A stretch of 64,000 nt of DNA from Paraspadella gotoi (lineage: Eukaryota > Chaetognatha). The stretch is from contig CM119270.1 in assembly GCA_051294375.1 (NCBI GenBank), forward strand, positions 6,448,369 to 6,512,368, read 5' to 3'. The notes beneath the pieces are model-generated. The model was not told the origin of the DNA. It saw only the letters and a list, made by a program, of their open reading frames with translations, and did not search any database. Below are positions 1 to 10,780 of the stretch, in pieces. Position numbers and translations under genes: made by a program. How positions within the stretch are numbered: the stretch's first letter is position 1; every line of letters begins with the position of its first letter.

Positions 1-956
1 CTTATTGTTAAATTGTTTCGATTTGATAAATGAAAGAAAAAAATGAGCGACTAGCCTTGTGCACTTATTCGGATTTTTAGGCCGCGGGAGCTTCGTCGGA
101 ATAGGCGGGGGTCGAGGGCGGCAGGGACAGTCCCAAGTGCACTGGCGACACCGATCCTCGGGTTTCTGGTTGAAGGAGAATCAAATGAAACGTAATCTAT
201 AAAATTTATGTATAATTATAATATAGGCAATATAATAAAATTCAGGTATTTAGAAAGTCTAATTCTAATTCACTACCCTCAGAAGTTGATGAGCACGTCT
301 CTTTTTCTGCGATTACTTAATACTACCAGGAGATCCACCGAAACAGACAAAATAAATTGCACAGCTCTGTTACTACTTCGAATACAAATTTCATTGATAG
401 CGCAATACAATCATAAATCATAGTGCTTTTTATGTGTAGCATAATCTCATGGCTAACATAAATTGTCTACCCAGTATCCACATTAGTAAGCCTAAGCTCA
501 GGATGCTTTTTCAAGTAAGCGTAGTTAGCATAGTCAGGCATTTTGTTTTAAAAAGTTTTGAAAAGTTACGGCCACGTAATTGTGGGTGCTAATAAAACTA
601 ACCGGTTTTTGTATAATTTAAAATCCTTTTCATAAAAAAATCGAATAAAAAGTACAGATGCTACAACTTTTTCTTTGGTGTCAGTTTCCGGGGCTCTCCT
701 GCTACAAAAAGATTTTTTGACCCAATTTACCTCACCGAATCACTACGAAATGAAAACCACCGACCTTATAACTACAATACTCCTTTCAACCGACCCCATA
801 GTTTTCTTATCCCCGTCCCATCTCCAAACTGACCTGATCCGTGCAGAGTTCAAAGTCCGAAAACTTGTAAACGATGGGCATGTAAATAAGGATCTCCTCC
901 TCGAGAATGTCCTCCGCTTTCGGCGCCTCCTCCTCCATGTCGAAATCGTCCCCCAT
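1..956 (-). CDS. 5' part of an unknown acidic/cysteine-containing protein gene (runs off the window)
   Basis: Two minus-strand exons fit together. Exon 1 (956-834) starts at an ATG and encodes 41 residues beginning MGDDFDMEEEAPKAED and ending FELCTDQ; it closes at a CAG|GTCAGT donor in phase 0. Exon 2 begins at 165 after a pyrimidine-rich acceptor ending CCAG and is open in phase 0 to the window edge, with KPEDRCRQCTWDCPC followed by a proline-rich stretch. If the weak AA|GTGCAC donor near position 64 is used, exon 2 ends there; otherwise the gene continues outside. The N-terminus is acidic with no signal peptide, so a cytosolic protein is likely. I do not recognise the family. The downstream neighbour on the same strand is the LDLa gene, whose stop lies about 730 bases upstream of this ATG. 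Confidence 0.45.
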
Positions 957-1689
957 CTTGGATCTTGAAAATCTCTCCTCTCCGCAGATTTAGTTGTTCT
1001 TATGTTTTTTGTTTTGTTTTTTTTTTCTCTAATTTTTTTTTAGTTTCTTATTCGCCGAATTTTCTCGTTGATGATAATACTTGACACTTTTCTTGGTTTA
1101 CGAAAAACTACCTGTCTTGCGTTGATTCATTTATTCTTAACTTTCAATCTCAAATATAAAAAAAAATATTAAGTTATGAAGTTTAAAACCACAAATTCCG
1201 CGTTTATGTTTCTTAGATCAACGGCTGCCAAATGTTTATTCTTCTCTAACTAATGATTCTATTGATTCAGTTTTTATTGCAATAAAATATTGTAGCGTTG
1301 ATAAACGCTTTTCCGGGGCGTGTAATATTAATGCCGCTACCAAAAGACGGCTATCTCAATCCAATGTTTTCATGAAAAATTCAATAGGACTGATTTAGTT
1401 GAGCAATCAGAGATCCTAACGCAAAACATTCTCGTCCTTATCTGTTGGATATAAATAATTACGTTCAATGAAATTTATAAAAAAAAAAATCTTAGTTTAA
1501 TCTGAGTGCATTTTTTTTTACGGAAGTGATGTTTATAAACACTTAGACATGGATTAATGTACAAAAAAGAATTTACATAATACAGGGATGGCTTTACAAA
1601 AATATATTGTAATTTTTACATTGGATCTGAAAACAGAGATTCAAATTCTATTATAGTTAATATTACGTATTTACAAAAAAAAGCCAATT

Positions 1690-3879
1690 TTACAAATTGA
1701 AATTCTTGTTGATGAGGAAGACGAGCGACGCGACGAAAACGACGATAAAATCGAGGAAGTTTTGACGGGCGACGTTTTGGATCCCGTGTTCGAAAACGGG
1801 AACGTTTTCACTGAATTTAAATCGTAATTAAGTTGATATATTATATATATAAACTAGATCCGCTTGATATCATTTTCCTTCATTCTTGGATGGATTGGAG
1901 GATGAAGGGAAGGTAATAACTAAGAGATAGATAGATAGATAGATAGATAGACAGATAGATAGATAGATAGATAGATGTTCGTTTGATCGATTGATTGATT
2001 TCTCACCTCGTGCACAACTCGTTTCTTTCGTCAGAGTTGTCGCCGCAGTCGTTGACTCCGTTGCACAACTGATCCGTTCGAAGGCATCTGGAAGTCAGAC
2101 AAAATTTGTAATAGTTTGTATGCACGCTTATGTTTAGAAGATTATAAGTTAAGTGATCATTAGTTTGTTCAATTGTATTTCCAATTATAAAACGGGATTA
2201 TTTCAATGGGATGTAAACGATAAGCATAATTACTGGTCATCATTTTATTCAAATTAGTTTATCTCTCTTCTCTCATCTCTCATCTACTTAACCCTTTCAA
2301 TTCCCTAAAATTATCATTATCATAATATCATTCCATAAAATTAGCTATGTATGTATGTCTGTCTTCCGCTATTTATCAGTCCATTTTCGTTTATAGAAAT
2401 TTTTGGTGGCTGGACCCCTCGACCTACTTGAATTTATTCCTGCACTGAAAGAGCAGAGCAGGGCAGCGCTGCTCCTGCTGCGGAATGTAGTCGTCCACTT
2501 TGGTGCAGAGCCGCATTCCGCAGGGATCCACGCAGCAATTTTCGTCGGGGGCGCAGTCGGTCGGTATGGAGCACGTGACGCCGCAAAAGACGTCGTTGTA
2601 CTGGAGGAGGAGGGCAGGAGGAGGAGGAGGAGGAGATGAAGGAGGAGGAGGAGGAGGGGAGGGAGAGAGAAGGAAGATGGGAAAAAGAGGGGAAGGGTAA
2701 AATGAGAAGAGAATCAGAGGAAGGGAAAAAGATGTGAATTGTAGAAAAATACAGCCAATACAGCAACAACAACACAATACCATCGAGAAAAAAGTAAACC
2801 AAAAAATGATTGAATGAATTATTGAATTATCAAATGTTTGAATAATTGTGAAATGCTTTATTAAATTTAGACAAGCAATGAATGAAAGAAAAGCAATAAC
2901 TCCTCGAGACTTTACTGGTTGTTTAATATTTTTTCTTCCGTCTCAGATAAATTTCCGCCATCTGTTTTACGTCGGATATCAAAAGCTTCGATCTCTCCCC
3001 AGAGATGTAATCATTTTTATATCTTTTTTATATTCTATCTTTTATCTCTTTCTCCCTCACTTTTTTATTCTAATCTTTTTTATTTTTTACTTTTTTCTTT
3101 TACTTTTTGTTTTACCCATTTCTCATATTCTTCTCATTACATCTGCCTCTTCCTTTCATCTTCGCTCATGGACTTTTATTTTATTTCGGATTTTCTCTTC
3201 TTCGTCTTTCCTTTGTCTTTCTTTTCTTTTCTTTTCCTTTTCCTTATTCTTTTCTTTTTATGCTCATCCTCGTGTTATGTATCCCCCAACTCCTACGGGG
3301 CCTTTCGTCCACCGACGATTTAAGCCTGACCGGAATTTCCAAAAATGGAGACCCGGGTTGAGAGAATTAAAAGAAGGCAAGCTGCTGAGGCGAAATCGGG
3401 GCTACACAATAATAAACTGCACCGGGTTACGAATTGAATATCTACTCGTTCAACGAATAAAAGTACTTAATATAGTTAATGGAGAAAGTCTGTGGCTCTC
3501 GCCACTAGCGTCAGTTGTTATTGTTGAAATGTTTCCTACGAATATCGATCTCAGAAAAGAAAAAATATAGGAAGACGGAACGAACTTTTATGAAGCATCA
3601 AAAAAGTCTCGTGAGAATTTTTGGGGAAAAAGCTGCTTCGCTTGCTTATATTGTTCCTTTGTTTGGTTGTTTTTTTAAAATTTTTTGCGCAGTTACCAAA
3701 AGTAATAGACATTGCATTGCTCTCATTTTTTTAATTGGGAAATTCTAACGATAAACAATTAGAACAGTACGATTTTTCAGATGATTCATAATTCAAAAGT
3801 CTGAACAAAATATTAATTATGTCACGATTTATTCGACTAATTGGCTTTAAGAAATCAATTGAGTGGGAGAGGCAGAACA

Positions 3880-3959
<80 letters not shown>

Positions 3960-5728
3960 AGAGAGAAGAGAGAGAGGAGAGAGTTCTGAGGGTGATAATG
4001 AATGTTAGATATGTCGTCATCGAGCGCAACCTTTGACTTCTGGTTTCGCTACTTTTCACCTTTCGATCGCTCGAACACGATTTCGGAAAAAGTCACAACA
4101 TGGATTTCATCAAGTATATATACAAGAATTGATGACAAATTGACAATGTGGGATCATGGCAGAACTTTAACTTTAACAATTAAACCACCAGTATGAACGA
4201 GAACCAAAGCTCAAAGCTCAAATCATAAATCCGAAATCCCGAATTCTAAATCCCCAAATCCCCAAATCCCCAAATCTCCAAATCCCCAAATCCCTCTCAC
4301 CATGATGTTCTTGAGATACTGGGAAGTCGTCGTCCTCCTCAGCCGACATTCCGCCTCCGTCGGCGTCTTGACAACCAACGGGTCCTTTGGCACCTCGTTG
4401 CAGAATCCAACGTTCTTAGGGCAGATGCCTCGTTGAATGCCCCACTTGACGAGATCGTAATCCTGTTGGACGGTTTATGGTTTGGATATGATAAATTATG
4501 CCAGTTTAAGCGAAATATCCTAGATGACTGGCTATACTATGGTGGACCTTTTGGCGGTCTAATGCACTATTACTGAAACAGCCTTTTCTAATATAGAGAA
4601 ATAACGTCACTGCAGACACTTTTCGGTTTAAAAACAATGTTGAAAGTTGTGTATTGAGAAATGAGTATTTGCTACAAACTTATGAACCATAAACCTTTTA
4701 CGTAATTATGAAATTGGTACAACCAAAAAAAAAATTATCCATTCTTTCAATTAATAAGCTATCTTGCTCCTGACTTTGGACAGGCCTTGGTGATTTAAGG
4801 CCTCCATCAATCTAACAAGATGATAGCAGGCTTTCAATCTCTCTATCTTTCAATCTCTTTCACAGCAAATTATAAATTCATCGATGCCTTAATAAAAACT
4901 TTTCTTCTTTAAATTCACCTGATAATCGCGAAACTTCCAGGTTTCGAAAGCGTATTTTTCGTTTTCTGTCTCCTTCTGTCCTGACGTCAATCCCCAACAG
5001 AAAACGAAGCAAAGGAAACACGAGATCGTCAAATCCATCACCTATCTTGTTTTTTTTGTTCCACGAAAAAGTTTTTTGTTTTGTTTTGTTTTAGCTTTTT
5101 TGTTTTGTCTTTTGTGCGACTGGAATCGCCTGTCTGAGCAGAAAGCTTTTCTTTAGGACTGACCTCGACGACTTTTAAATAAAGCGTCGAACAATGACGA
5201 ATTAAAAACAATTTCGACAATGATTCGTTTGTTATATGTTTTCTGTACTTACTTATACTTTTCCTTGGTTGGTTACAGACGATGTAAGTTTACTCTTTTA
5301 GTTTATTTTAGTTTCGAAATGAGTCAAGTTCCAAAGAAGAGGTAAGTTCGTTGAAAACAGGTTCTCGGAATCAGGGCGTAGTTGCAACGAGGAAGAAGAG
5401 AAATAGTATTGAGATTGACAGAGAGAAGGAAGAGGAATTTTTCGGAAGAGGAATTTTTCGGAAGAGGAATTGAGTAAGTTAAATTTTTTTGAAAAATTAT
5501 TAGGCTTTTGTTTTCCTCAATAATAAAAGAATTAAAACGAATTTCAATGCGGCTGTAAGAACTTATATTTATTTAAGATTCGTGGAATATTGGTTACATA
5601 AATACAATTAAATAGGTGTACAATACGAATACGGAATTTTCATGCAATCTCACAGACTATAAAGACAATTAGTGTGCTGGAAGCCAGAAAGTGTGTCAGC
5701 ATTGAAAAAAGGAATGAATGCAGAAAAA

Positions 5729-5788
<60 letters not shown>

Positions 5789-7407
5789 AAAAAGAAAAAA
5801 AGAAAAAAGTAAGAAAGAAAATAAAAAATAAAGAAAGAAACAAAAAAGGTAAAGGAAAAAAAGAAGAAATAATTAAACCAACGAGGGCAGAGCTCAAAAT
5901 CAAACGATTTAAATATTTAAATAAGGAAAAGCGAAAATTGAAATTTTCTAAAAGATAGGCAACAAGTAAAAACTCCGATTAGACTCGTTTTTTTCATTTT
6001 TTCATCGTTGTTTTCCAGACGAAAGGATTTTTCGGATGAGCCTCACCATCTCCGCGTCGCTGAGTCCAGATCGTTTGCCTTAAATAATCAGGATCGTGGG
6101 GAAGTTCCTATCTTTCTGTCTCTCTCTCTCTCTCTCTCTCTCGCAATTTGTAGTACTCTACGTTACTTTTATAAACTAATGGGGGCGCACACAAATAATT
6201 TTATTATTTACCTGGCGGTAAGACCCCGATGTGGCTTCGCAAAAACAGATCGCCCAAAGGGCTATTTTTCCTCCTCACGGTCATTTTTAGAAACATTTTA
6301 TCATCATCATCATCATCTCTCTCTTTTTCTCGCTCTCTCTCACCCATTTGTTGAACCGAACAACTTCCACTCACGCATCCCAGTTTGATCCCGTAGGCTT
6401 CATCGTGTGCTGAGCGTACAAAGTGAATTGGTCAATCAATCAAGTAATAGCTCAATAATTCAATCAGTCAATCAATCACTCAATAATTAGATTACCTAAT
6501 TATTTTATTATGAATACCTAAATAAATCCAACGTTTAAATAACCCCCCCAAAAAAATAACTATGTAAGTTTAATACAATGAACGCGTAAAAGATGAGAGA
6601 AAGTAAATTCTATGAATCCATCACTCAGTCTCACTGATGCCGCTGCAATCTCCGTTCGAGCTGCAAGGATAACTTTGGCAAAAGTTGGAGATGCAGATTT
6701 GCTTGGAGGGACATTCCTTGCTGTTCATCACGCAAATCTAAGGAAATGGGAAGGAGGGCGGGCGAGAGCATTATCTTTGACATTATCTTTTTCTAGATCG
6801 TACGACACGTAATTTATAATAATATAATAATAATAATAATATCAACAACAACTAAATTTAAATGTTTCAATGATAAAAGAAATATCCACTTTATCAACGA
6901 ATTATCCTTCAAAAAAGAACAAAATGTCACAACCGATTTGCTTTGTTTATTTTGTTTGTCTGGATTTTTTTCCTTTCTTTTAAATTTGATAACTTTTGAC
7001 ATTCGTTTCCCTCGATTTGATACGGAAACTAGGAGAGTCAATAGCGGTTACGAAGTGTGTGGTTTGACACTTTAATATATAAAGCGTTCGAGGAGCAAAC
7101 TTCACAGAAAGACTAGAAAGTAAAGAGGAAAGAAAATAAATAGAAAAAGAAAAAAAGGAAAAAAAATTGAAAAGAAAATAAATTTAAAAATAGGAGAAAA
7201 AAAAAGAAGAAAACAAGTTCAAAATAAGATTTAAAGAAATATAAAAAGATTTAACGTATGGTTGTTATAAGCTTAGTTTATCGAGACAGTCAGAATTAAT
7301 GAAATAATAATTGATTTAAGATTAGTTGGCATTCGCCTCACCTGACCAGAAACGCCGCCGGCGACGAAAATCAACGCCAGGACGAAAATCACGAATTTCG
7401 CCGTCAT
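1690..7407 (-). CDS. Secreted/type I membrane protein with cysteine-rich region and one LDLa domain (7 exons, 246 aa)
   Basis: Exons, 5' to 3': 7407-7342, 6737-6635, 6409-6375, 4462-4301, 2600-2428, 2087-2007, 1810-1690; all introns are GT-AG and every phase matches (741 coding bases including the stop). The start is the ATG directly before a signal peptide (MTAKFVIFVLALIFVAGGVSG); an in-frame ATG upstream is ignored because it would bury the signal. Next come cysteine-rich exons (ICVMNSKECPSKQICISNFC), then a WAP/EB-like exon (CSIPTDCAPDENCCVDPCG). A full LDL-receptor class A module is split over exons 5 and 6: six cysteines and the calcium-binding end NDCGDNSDE. The last exon has a hydrophobic helix (FLDFIVVFVASLVFLI) with a six-residue tail, so it is probably a single-pass anchor. 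Function is unknown; LDLa modules generally bind ligands or lipoproteins. An ORF around 6010-6085 (minus) could be an alternative exon. Confidence 0.75.
1926..1976. repeat. (AGAT)n microsatellite
   Basis: About 12 tandem GATA units with one imperfect unit, in intron 6 of the LDLa gene just downstream of the LDLa exon on that strand. Confidence 0.9.
3883..3983. repeat. (GA)n microsatellite
   Basis: About 100 bases of GA dinucleotide with GGAGA interruptions, in the long intron 4 (2601-4300) of the LDLa gene. The rest of that intron is AT-rich with pyrimidine-rich stretches (3020-3260) and no supported exon. Confidence 0.9.
4248..4293. repeat. (AAATCCCC)n minisatellite beside a splice donor
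   Basis: Five to six tandem AAATCCCC units end about seven bases before the minus-strand splice donor of LDLa-gene exon 4 (GTGAGA, 4300-4295). Confidence 0.8.
4701..4839. repeat. Dispersed repeat family R1, copy 1
   Basis: About 140 bases similar to 36581-36719, and over its first part to 54581-54634. Shared landmarks: a start like GAAATTGGTACAACCAA, then AATAAGCTATCTTGC, then TTTAAGGCCTCCATCA, then AGCAGG and CTTTCAATC. It lies in intron 3 of the LDLa gene. The class is unknown; it could be a SINE or LINE tail or a MITE. Confidence 0.65.
5728..5790. repeat. (GAAA)n microsatellite
   Basis: About 15 tandem AAAG units in an A-rich tract of intron 3 of the LDLa gene. The lysine/glutamate ORF across it is a by-product of the repeat. 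Confidence 0.9.
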
Positions 7408-7707
7408 CTTCTTAATTAGATAAAAAAGAGTAAACAATGCATTAAACCGGGTAAGGACTTTGCTAAGTCGTTTCACAGTGAATCTTGATTGTATAAGAAT
7501 TTAAATTATTAAATAACTATGTCCTAGTTGTAATTAAAAATAATATTTGAATTAGGTCAAGTTGGTCACAGGCGTTGTAGTGAGGAAAGGGAGTTTAGTT
7601 CACTTGTTCTTTTCTCCATCCAAGCATCACAATACTTTACACATTATTTTTTTATAGTTTTATATTACACTAGCATCATCATGCAATTATGTATAATGTA
7701 AATTGTC
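7408..7707. other. 5' flank of the LDLa gene
   Basis: AT-rich sequence upstream (on the minus strand) of the LDLa gene start. I see no clear TATA or other core promoter signal and no ORF worth reporting. Confidence 0.4.
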
Positions 7708-7932
7708 ACAGAAAGTTTGATTTGGAGTATGACAACGATTTGATTTTATTAGCAAAAACAGACATGTTTCGGCTTTGCTTGCAAGCCTTCATCGGCGTTA
7801 ACATTTGTGATTTTTAAATTTATTTTTGTGTAAAAATGTTAACGCTGATGAAGGCTTGCTAGCAAAGACGAAACATGTCTGTTTTTGCTAATAAAATCAA
7901 ATCGTTGTCATACTCCAAATCAAACTTTCTGT
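7708..7932. mobile_element. Foldback element: two retroelement-like tails in head-to-head inverted orientation
   Basis: Arms of about 95-100 bases (roughly 7708-7805 and 7833-7932) are near-perfect inverted copies around a short AT-rich spacer. Read outwards from the centre, each arm has GTTAACG, then C(T/C)GATGAAGGCTTGC, then CGAAACATGTCTG, then AATAAAATCAAATCGTTG and the shared outer end AAACTTTCTGT. The right arm keeps CTGATGA; the left arm has CCGATGA. The same CTGATGA...CGAAACATGTC boxes recur in the insert at 15832-15917. The structure suggests either a foldback/MITE or two short retroelement 3' tails inserted in opposite orientation. No coding capacity. Confidence 0.7.
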
Positions 7933-8569
7933 AACTACTTCAAACAACGAAAAAGAAAGGATTTATATCATAATGTAAATTGTCAAAACATAATATTACC
8001 TTTCAAATCGTTGAAAAAAAAAACTGCGGAAGGGAGGTAATTTTTTTTCAAAAATTGTTTCTTTGACGAAGGCAACTTCACAAGAGAAAAATAAAACAGT
8101 GAGAGGGTTCGCGAGAGAGGAGGAAAAGGAGGAGGAGAAAGATGAGGAAGAGGAGGAAAAAATGAGGAGGAGGGGGAGAGACGGAAGAGGAGGCGATGAA
8201 AAAAAGGAGGAGGAAGGAGAAAAAAAAACTTGTTTACGAAGCTAAGTTTAATTATTACTATCTAACTCAAATTCGTGAGAGAGTTTGTATAAAAGCGATG
8301 CCATCAAGATGAATACGAGTATTTATAAATGTAGTAATGTACCAATGCAAGCAATCAATGTGAAAAACTACAAACGTGCATTTCTTGACGTTGTCAAACG
8401 ATAAGAAAATGTTTCCTTTTTTTTTTTTTTCGAAAGGGACAAAATGTTTCTCTCCGATTTTCTCAGCCTCATTTCGACGAGGATTTATAGCTGGTGACCG
8501 TTGACCCTTAAAGAGACATAAATACACATTAACAATTAAACCCAAAAAAAGTAACAATTTAACTTATGG
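7933..8569. other. Low-complexity intergenic DNA
   Basis: Purine-rich tract at 8095-8230 (GAGGA runs), a T14 run at 8417-8430, and an open minus-strand frame 8557-8267. That frame has a possible acceptor near 8492 and could carry a terminal exon of the gene at 8854-9393, but nothing confirms it. Confidence 0.4.
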
Positions 8570-8815
8570 ATAAGGCGCTAAGTAGGCTGAAGACTACTAT
8601 CCGTAACTTCTATGCCCCCTTAGCAGTCATGGAACGGGTCCTGGTTTTGGAACCAGGCTGGAGGGCTTTCCGCGCTCCCAAGGCGGCTCACGGCCGTCCT
8701 CACGCTTCCCGCAGGGTAGGTACCAGGTTGGGATTGAACCCGGTACTTGGTGATCATGAGCCGATGGGTATACCGGGTCACGATTGAAGGAGTCGTGCTT
8801 ATAGGCGGGGTGAAC
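8570..8815 (-). mobile_element. tRNA-Met-like SINE
   Basis: On the minus strand a tRNA-like head occupies about 8790-8710. It has an A-box-like TGACCCGGTATACCC, an anticodon-like loop CTCATGA (CAT), and a B-box match inside CCGGGTTCAATCCC. A GC-rich body follows and then a more AT-rich end toward 8570. No intact tRNA can be folded with confidence (the acceptor stem is not evident), so I call it a tRNA-derived SINE rather than a tRNA gene. Exact ends and target-site duplications were not resolved. Its edge touches the open reading frame of the exon at 8854-9393. Confidence 0.6.
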
Positions 8816-8853
8816 CTATACAATTCCCGACCACAAACTGCCTCCGACCTCAC

Positions 8854-9716
8854 CTTCGGAAGACGAAGAATGCCTCTCAACGGCGTAAGTGAATCCCATG
8901 TTCTCCGGAATCGTCGTAGGGACGAAATTCGGTTTCAGGACGCGACGATCGCCTTTGGCCGCTTCGCCTTTGGCCGCTTCGCCTTTGGCCGCTTCGCCTT
9001 TGGACGCATGGATTCTGGCCTTTTCGTAACTAGTCCGTTGGAGTCCGATATCATCTCCTCTCGTATTCACGAGTTTCATACTTGTTTTTACATTCCTGTT
9101 TTTTTCTCTCTCTTCTCTCAAGTTTCTTTCCTTTCTTGCTTTTCTTTCCTCTGTTTTCGCTCCTCTTTCCTCGTTCATCGCTCCTCTTCCCTCATTCATC
9201 GCTCCTCTTTCCTCGCTCCTCGAATCATCGATAAATTTTCGGGTTTTCATTTTCGTCGTCATCTTCGTTGTCGCCAGCGGCTGCTGCGGCTGCGGCGACG
9301 TGGGCGTCGGCGTTGTCGCTCTACGGGAAGGGGCGCTGCTTGACGCCGAAGAGAGAGTGGCGCCGCAATCGCATCGCGCGGCGCTCGAAGTTTCTGAGGG
9401 AAATAAAAGCGTAATTTTTACTCAGATGCGTTATTTTATAAATTTAAAAGTACCGTACATATATTTATAATTTTAAATTATAACTATTCCATTTTGTCTT
9501 TAATAAATTTTAATTTCGTAGTTGAAAAAAAAAAGTAAACCTAACATGATATAGAAATAAAACTACAAACCGGAACCGAGGTCAAACTGAAACGTGGCGT
9601 ATGGCGGAACCGGTGTTGCCGGCTGCTGAGGCGGTTGCGGCGGCGGCGGCGGCGTCCGCTGCGGCTGGGTCTGCGGTGACGGCGGTGGAGGAGCGGAAGC
9701 CGATCGCGTGCGGTCT
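8854..9716 (-). CDS. Proline-rich and Lys/Glu-rich exons; possible C-terminal part of the MDM1-like gene
   Basis: Two minus-strand exons. Exon 9716-9571 (acceptor CCGCCAG, donor G|GTTTGT) encodes a proline-rich segment ending VPPYATFQFDLGSG. Exon 9393-8854 (acceptor CCCTCAG, donor AAG|GTGAGG) continues in phase 1 for 180 codons: a Ser/Thr/Pro-rich start, a charged helix-like stretch, then three tandem KGEAA pentapeptides (8943-9007) and ENMGFTYAVERHSSSSE. Without the donor the frame stops at 8816, at the edge of the SINE. The first exon needs an incoming phase of 2, exactly what exon 8 of the MDM1-like gene (17230) leaves, so the two may be one gene with the XK-like gene nested in its 7.5-kb intron. 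They could equally be a separate gene. No domain recognised. Confidence 0.45.
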
Positions 9717-10121
9717 CTGGCGGTGGAAAGAGAAAACAAATGATTTACGGAAAGTCTCAAAGGAAATAAACAAAATAACAATGAAAGTGGAAAAAAAAAT
9801 AGATGTATTGCTTTTTGCCGGGATTTGAGAAGCCGAGAGAGAGGGCCGCAATGCAAATTTAAAAAAAAATGTTAGTTACTACATAAATAAAAATTTTTGT
9901 GGTTGATCAAAGGGAATTCGATAAAAGAAATTAATTGTTCATTTAATAAAATCGATTTGGGGGGAGGGGCATCAAGCAGGGTAAGTGACGATAACGAAAA
10001 CTTTGTGGACTTAGTGGTTATTCATAATAAAAACACAAAAAAAAACAAAAAACAAGCGAATCACTAAACTTTAAACGAAAAAATAAACACAAAACGGATC
10101 ATTACGACAAAAAAACATGAT

Positions 10122-10360
10122 AATGAAGAGACAGTAATTAGTGATATGAGTTAGTGAATAGTGATAGAACCGTTCAATATAAGCAGTCCCTGAGCTTTGG
10201 ATCAGGCTGTAACACCGCGTATAGGCGGTTAAGCGCCCCGTCCCTCTTATCTGCCAGACGACCACCAGGCTAGAATCCCGGACCTTTGGGTTGGGAGGCG
10301 AATGTCTTGCCTCCGCGCAATGGCCACTGATGAACGGTTGGTGGATTTTAGTCCACCATA
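10122..10360 (-). mobile_element. tRNA-Gly-like SINE, copy 1
   Basis: A 239-base element about 90% alike to 10546-10780 in the same orientation. On the minus strand it carries a tRNA-like region: A-box-like TGGCCATTG, then CAAGACATTCGCCTCCCAA (resembling a tRNA-Gly GCC anticodon arm), then the B-box-like CCGGGATTCTAGCC. Both copies begin AATGAAGAGACAGTAATTAG and end TTTTAGTCCACCATA on the plus strand. Confidence 0.65.
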
Positions 10361-10417
10361 TATCCTCCCCTCCGTAGGGAGAAGTCTGTTGCGTCACTTC
10401 AGTGAATTGTTGTTGTT

Positions 10418-10504
10418 GGTGGAAAGTACGTCACCAAGTTGAGGCATGTCGCTTGATGTGTTGTGGGTGGAAAGTGCATCGCCAGGTTGAGGCATGTCGC
10501 TTGA
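10418..10504. repeat. Two 39-bp direct repeats between the SINE copies
   Basis: Units at 10418-10456 and 10466-10504 run GGTGGAAAGT(A/G)C, then CCA(A/G)GTTGAGGCATG, then TCGCTTGA, separated by a TGTTGTG spacer. They join the two SINE copies into one tandem array. Confidence 0.75.
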
Positions 10505-10545
10505 AAGTGTTGTTGTTGCTGTTGTGTTCGGAAGTCGGGCTCACC

Positions 10546-10780
10546 AATGAAGAGACAGTAATTAGTGATATGAGTTAGTGATAGAACCGTTCAATATAAG
10601 CAGTCCCTGAGCTTCGGATCAGGCTGTAACACCGGTTACAGGCGGGTTAAGCGACCCGTCCCTCTTAACTGCCAGACGACCACCGGGGCTAGAATCCCGG
10701 ACTTTTGGTTGGGAGGCGAATGTCTTGCCTCCGGCACCAATGGCCGCTGATGAACGGTTGGTGGATTTTAGTCCACCATA
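10546..10780 (-). mobile_element. tRNA-Gly-like SINE, copy 2
   Basis: Second copy of the element at 10122-10360, same orientation, with small indels (for example it lacks the GAATAGT segment after GAGTTAGT). The minus-strand tRNA-like boxes are kept. Confidence 0.65.

Noticed and set aside
2848-3570. Plus-strand open frame of 240 codons
   Set aside because: It reads through a T-rich low-complexity tract inside an intron of the LDLa gene; the only mixed part (HPRVMYPPTPTGPF onward) has no splice support or recognisable domain.
6010-6090. Possible minus-strand exon LSDAEMVRLIRKILSS
   Set aside because: It looks protein-like, but every acceptor/donor choice breaks the phase between exons 3 and 4 of the LDLa gene, which already join correctly. 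Kept only as a possible alternative exon.
8690-8790. Functional tRNA-Met gene
   Set aside because: A good B box and a CAT anticodon-like loop, but no convincing acceptor stem and a SINE-like body; called SINE instead.
10418-10504. CRISPR-like direct repeats
   Set aside because: Only two units with a nine-base spacer in a clearly animal genome.
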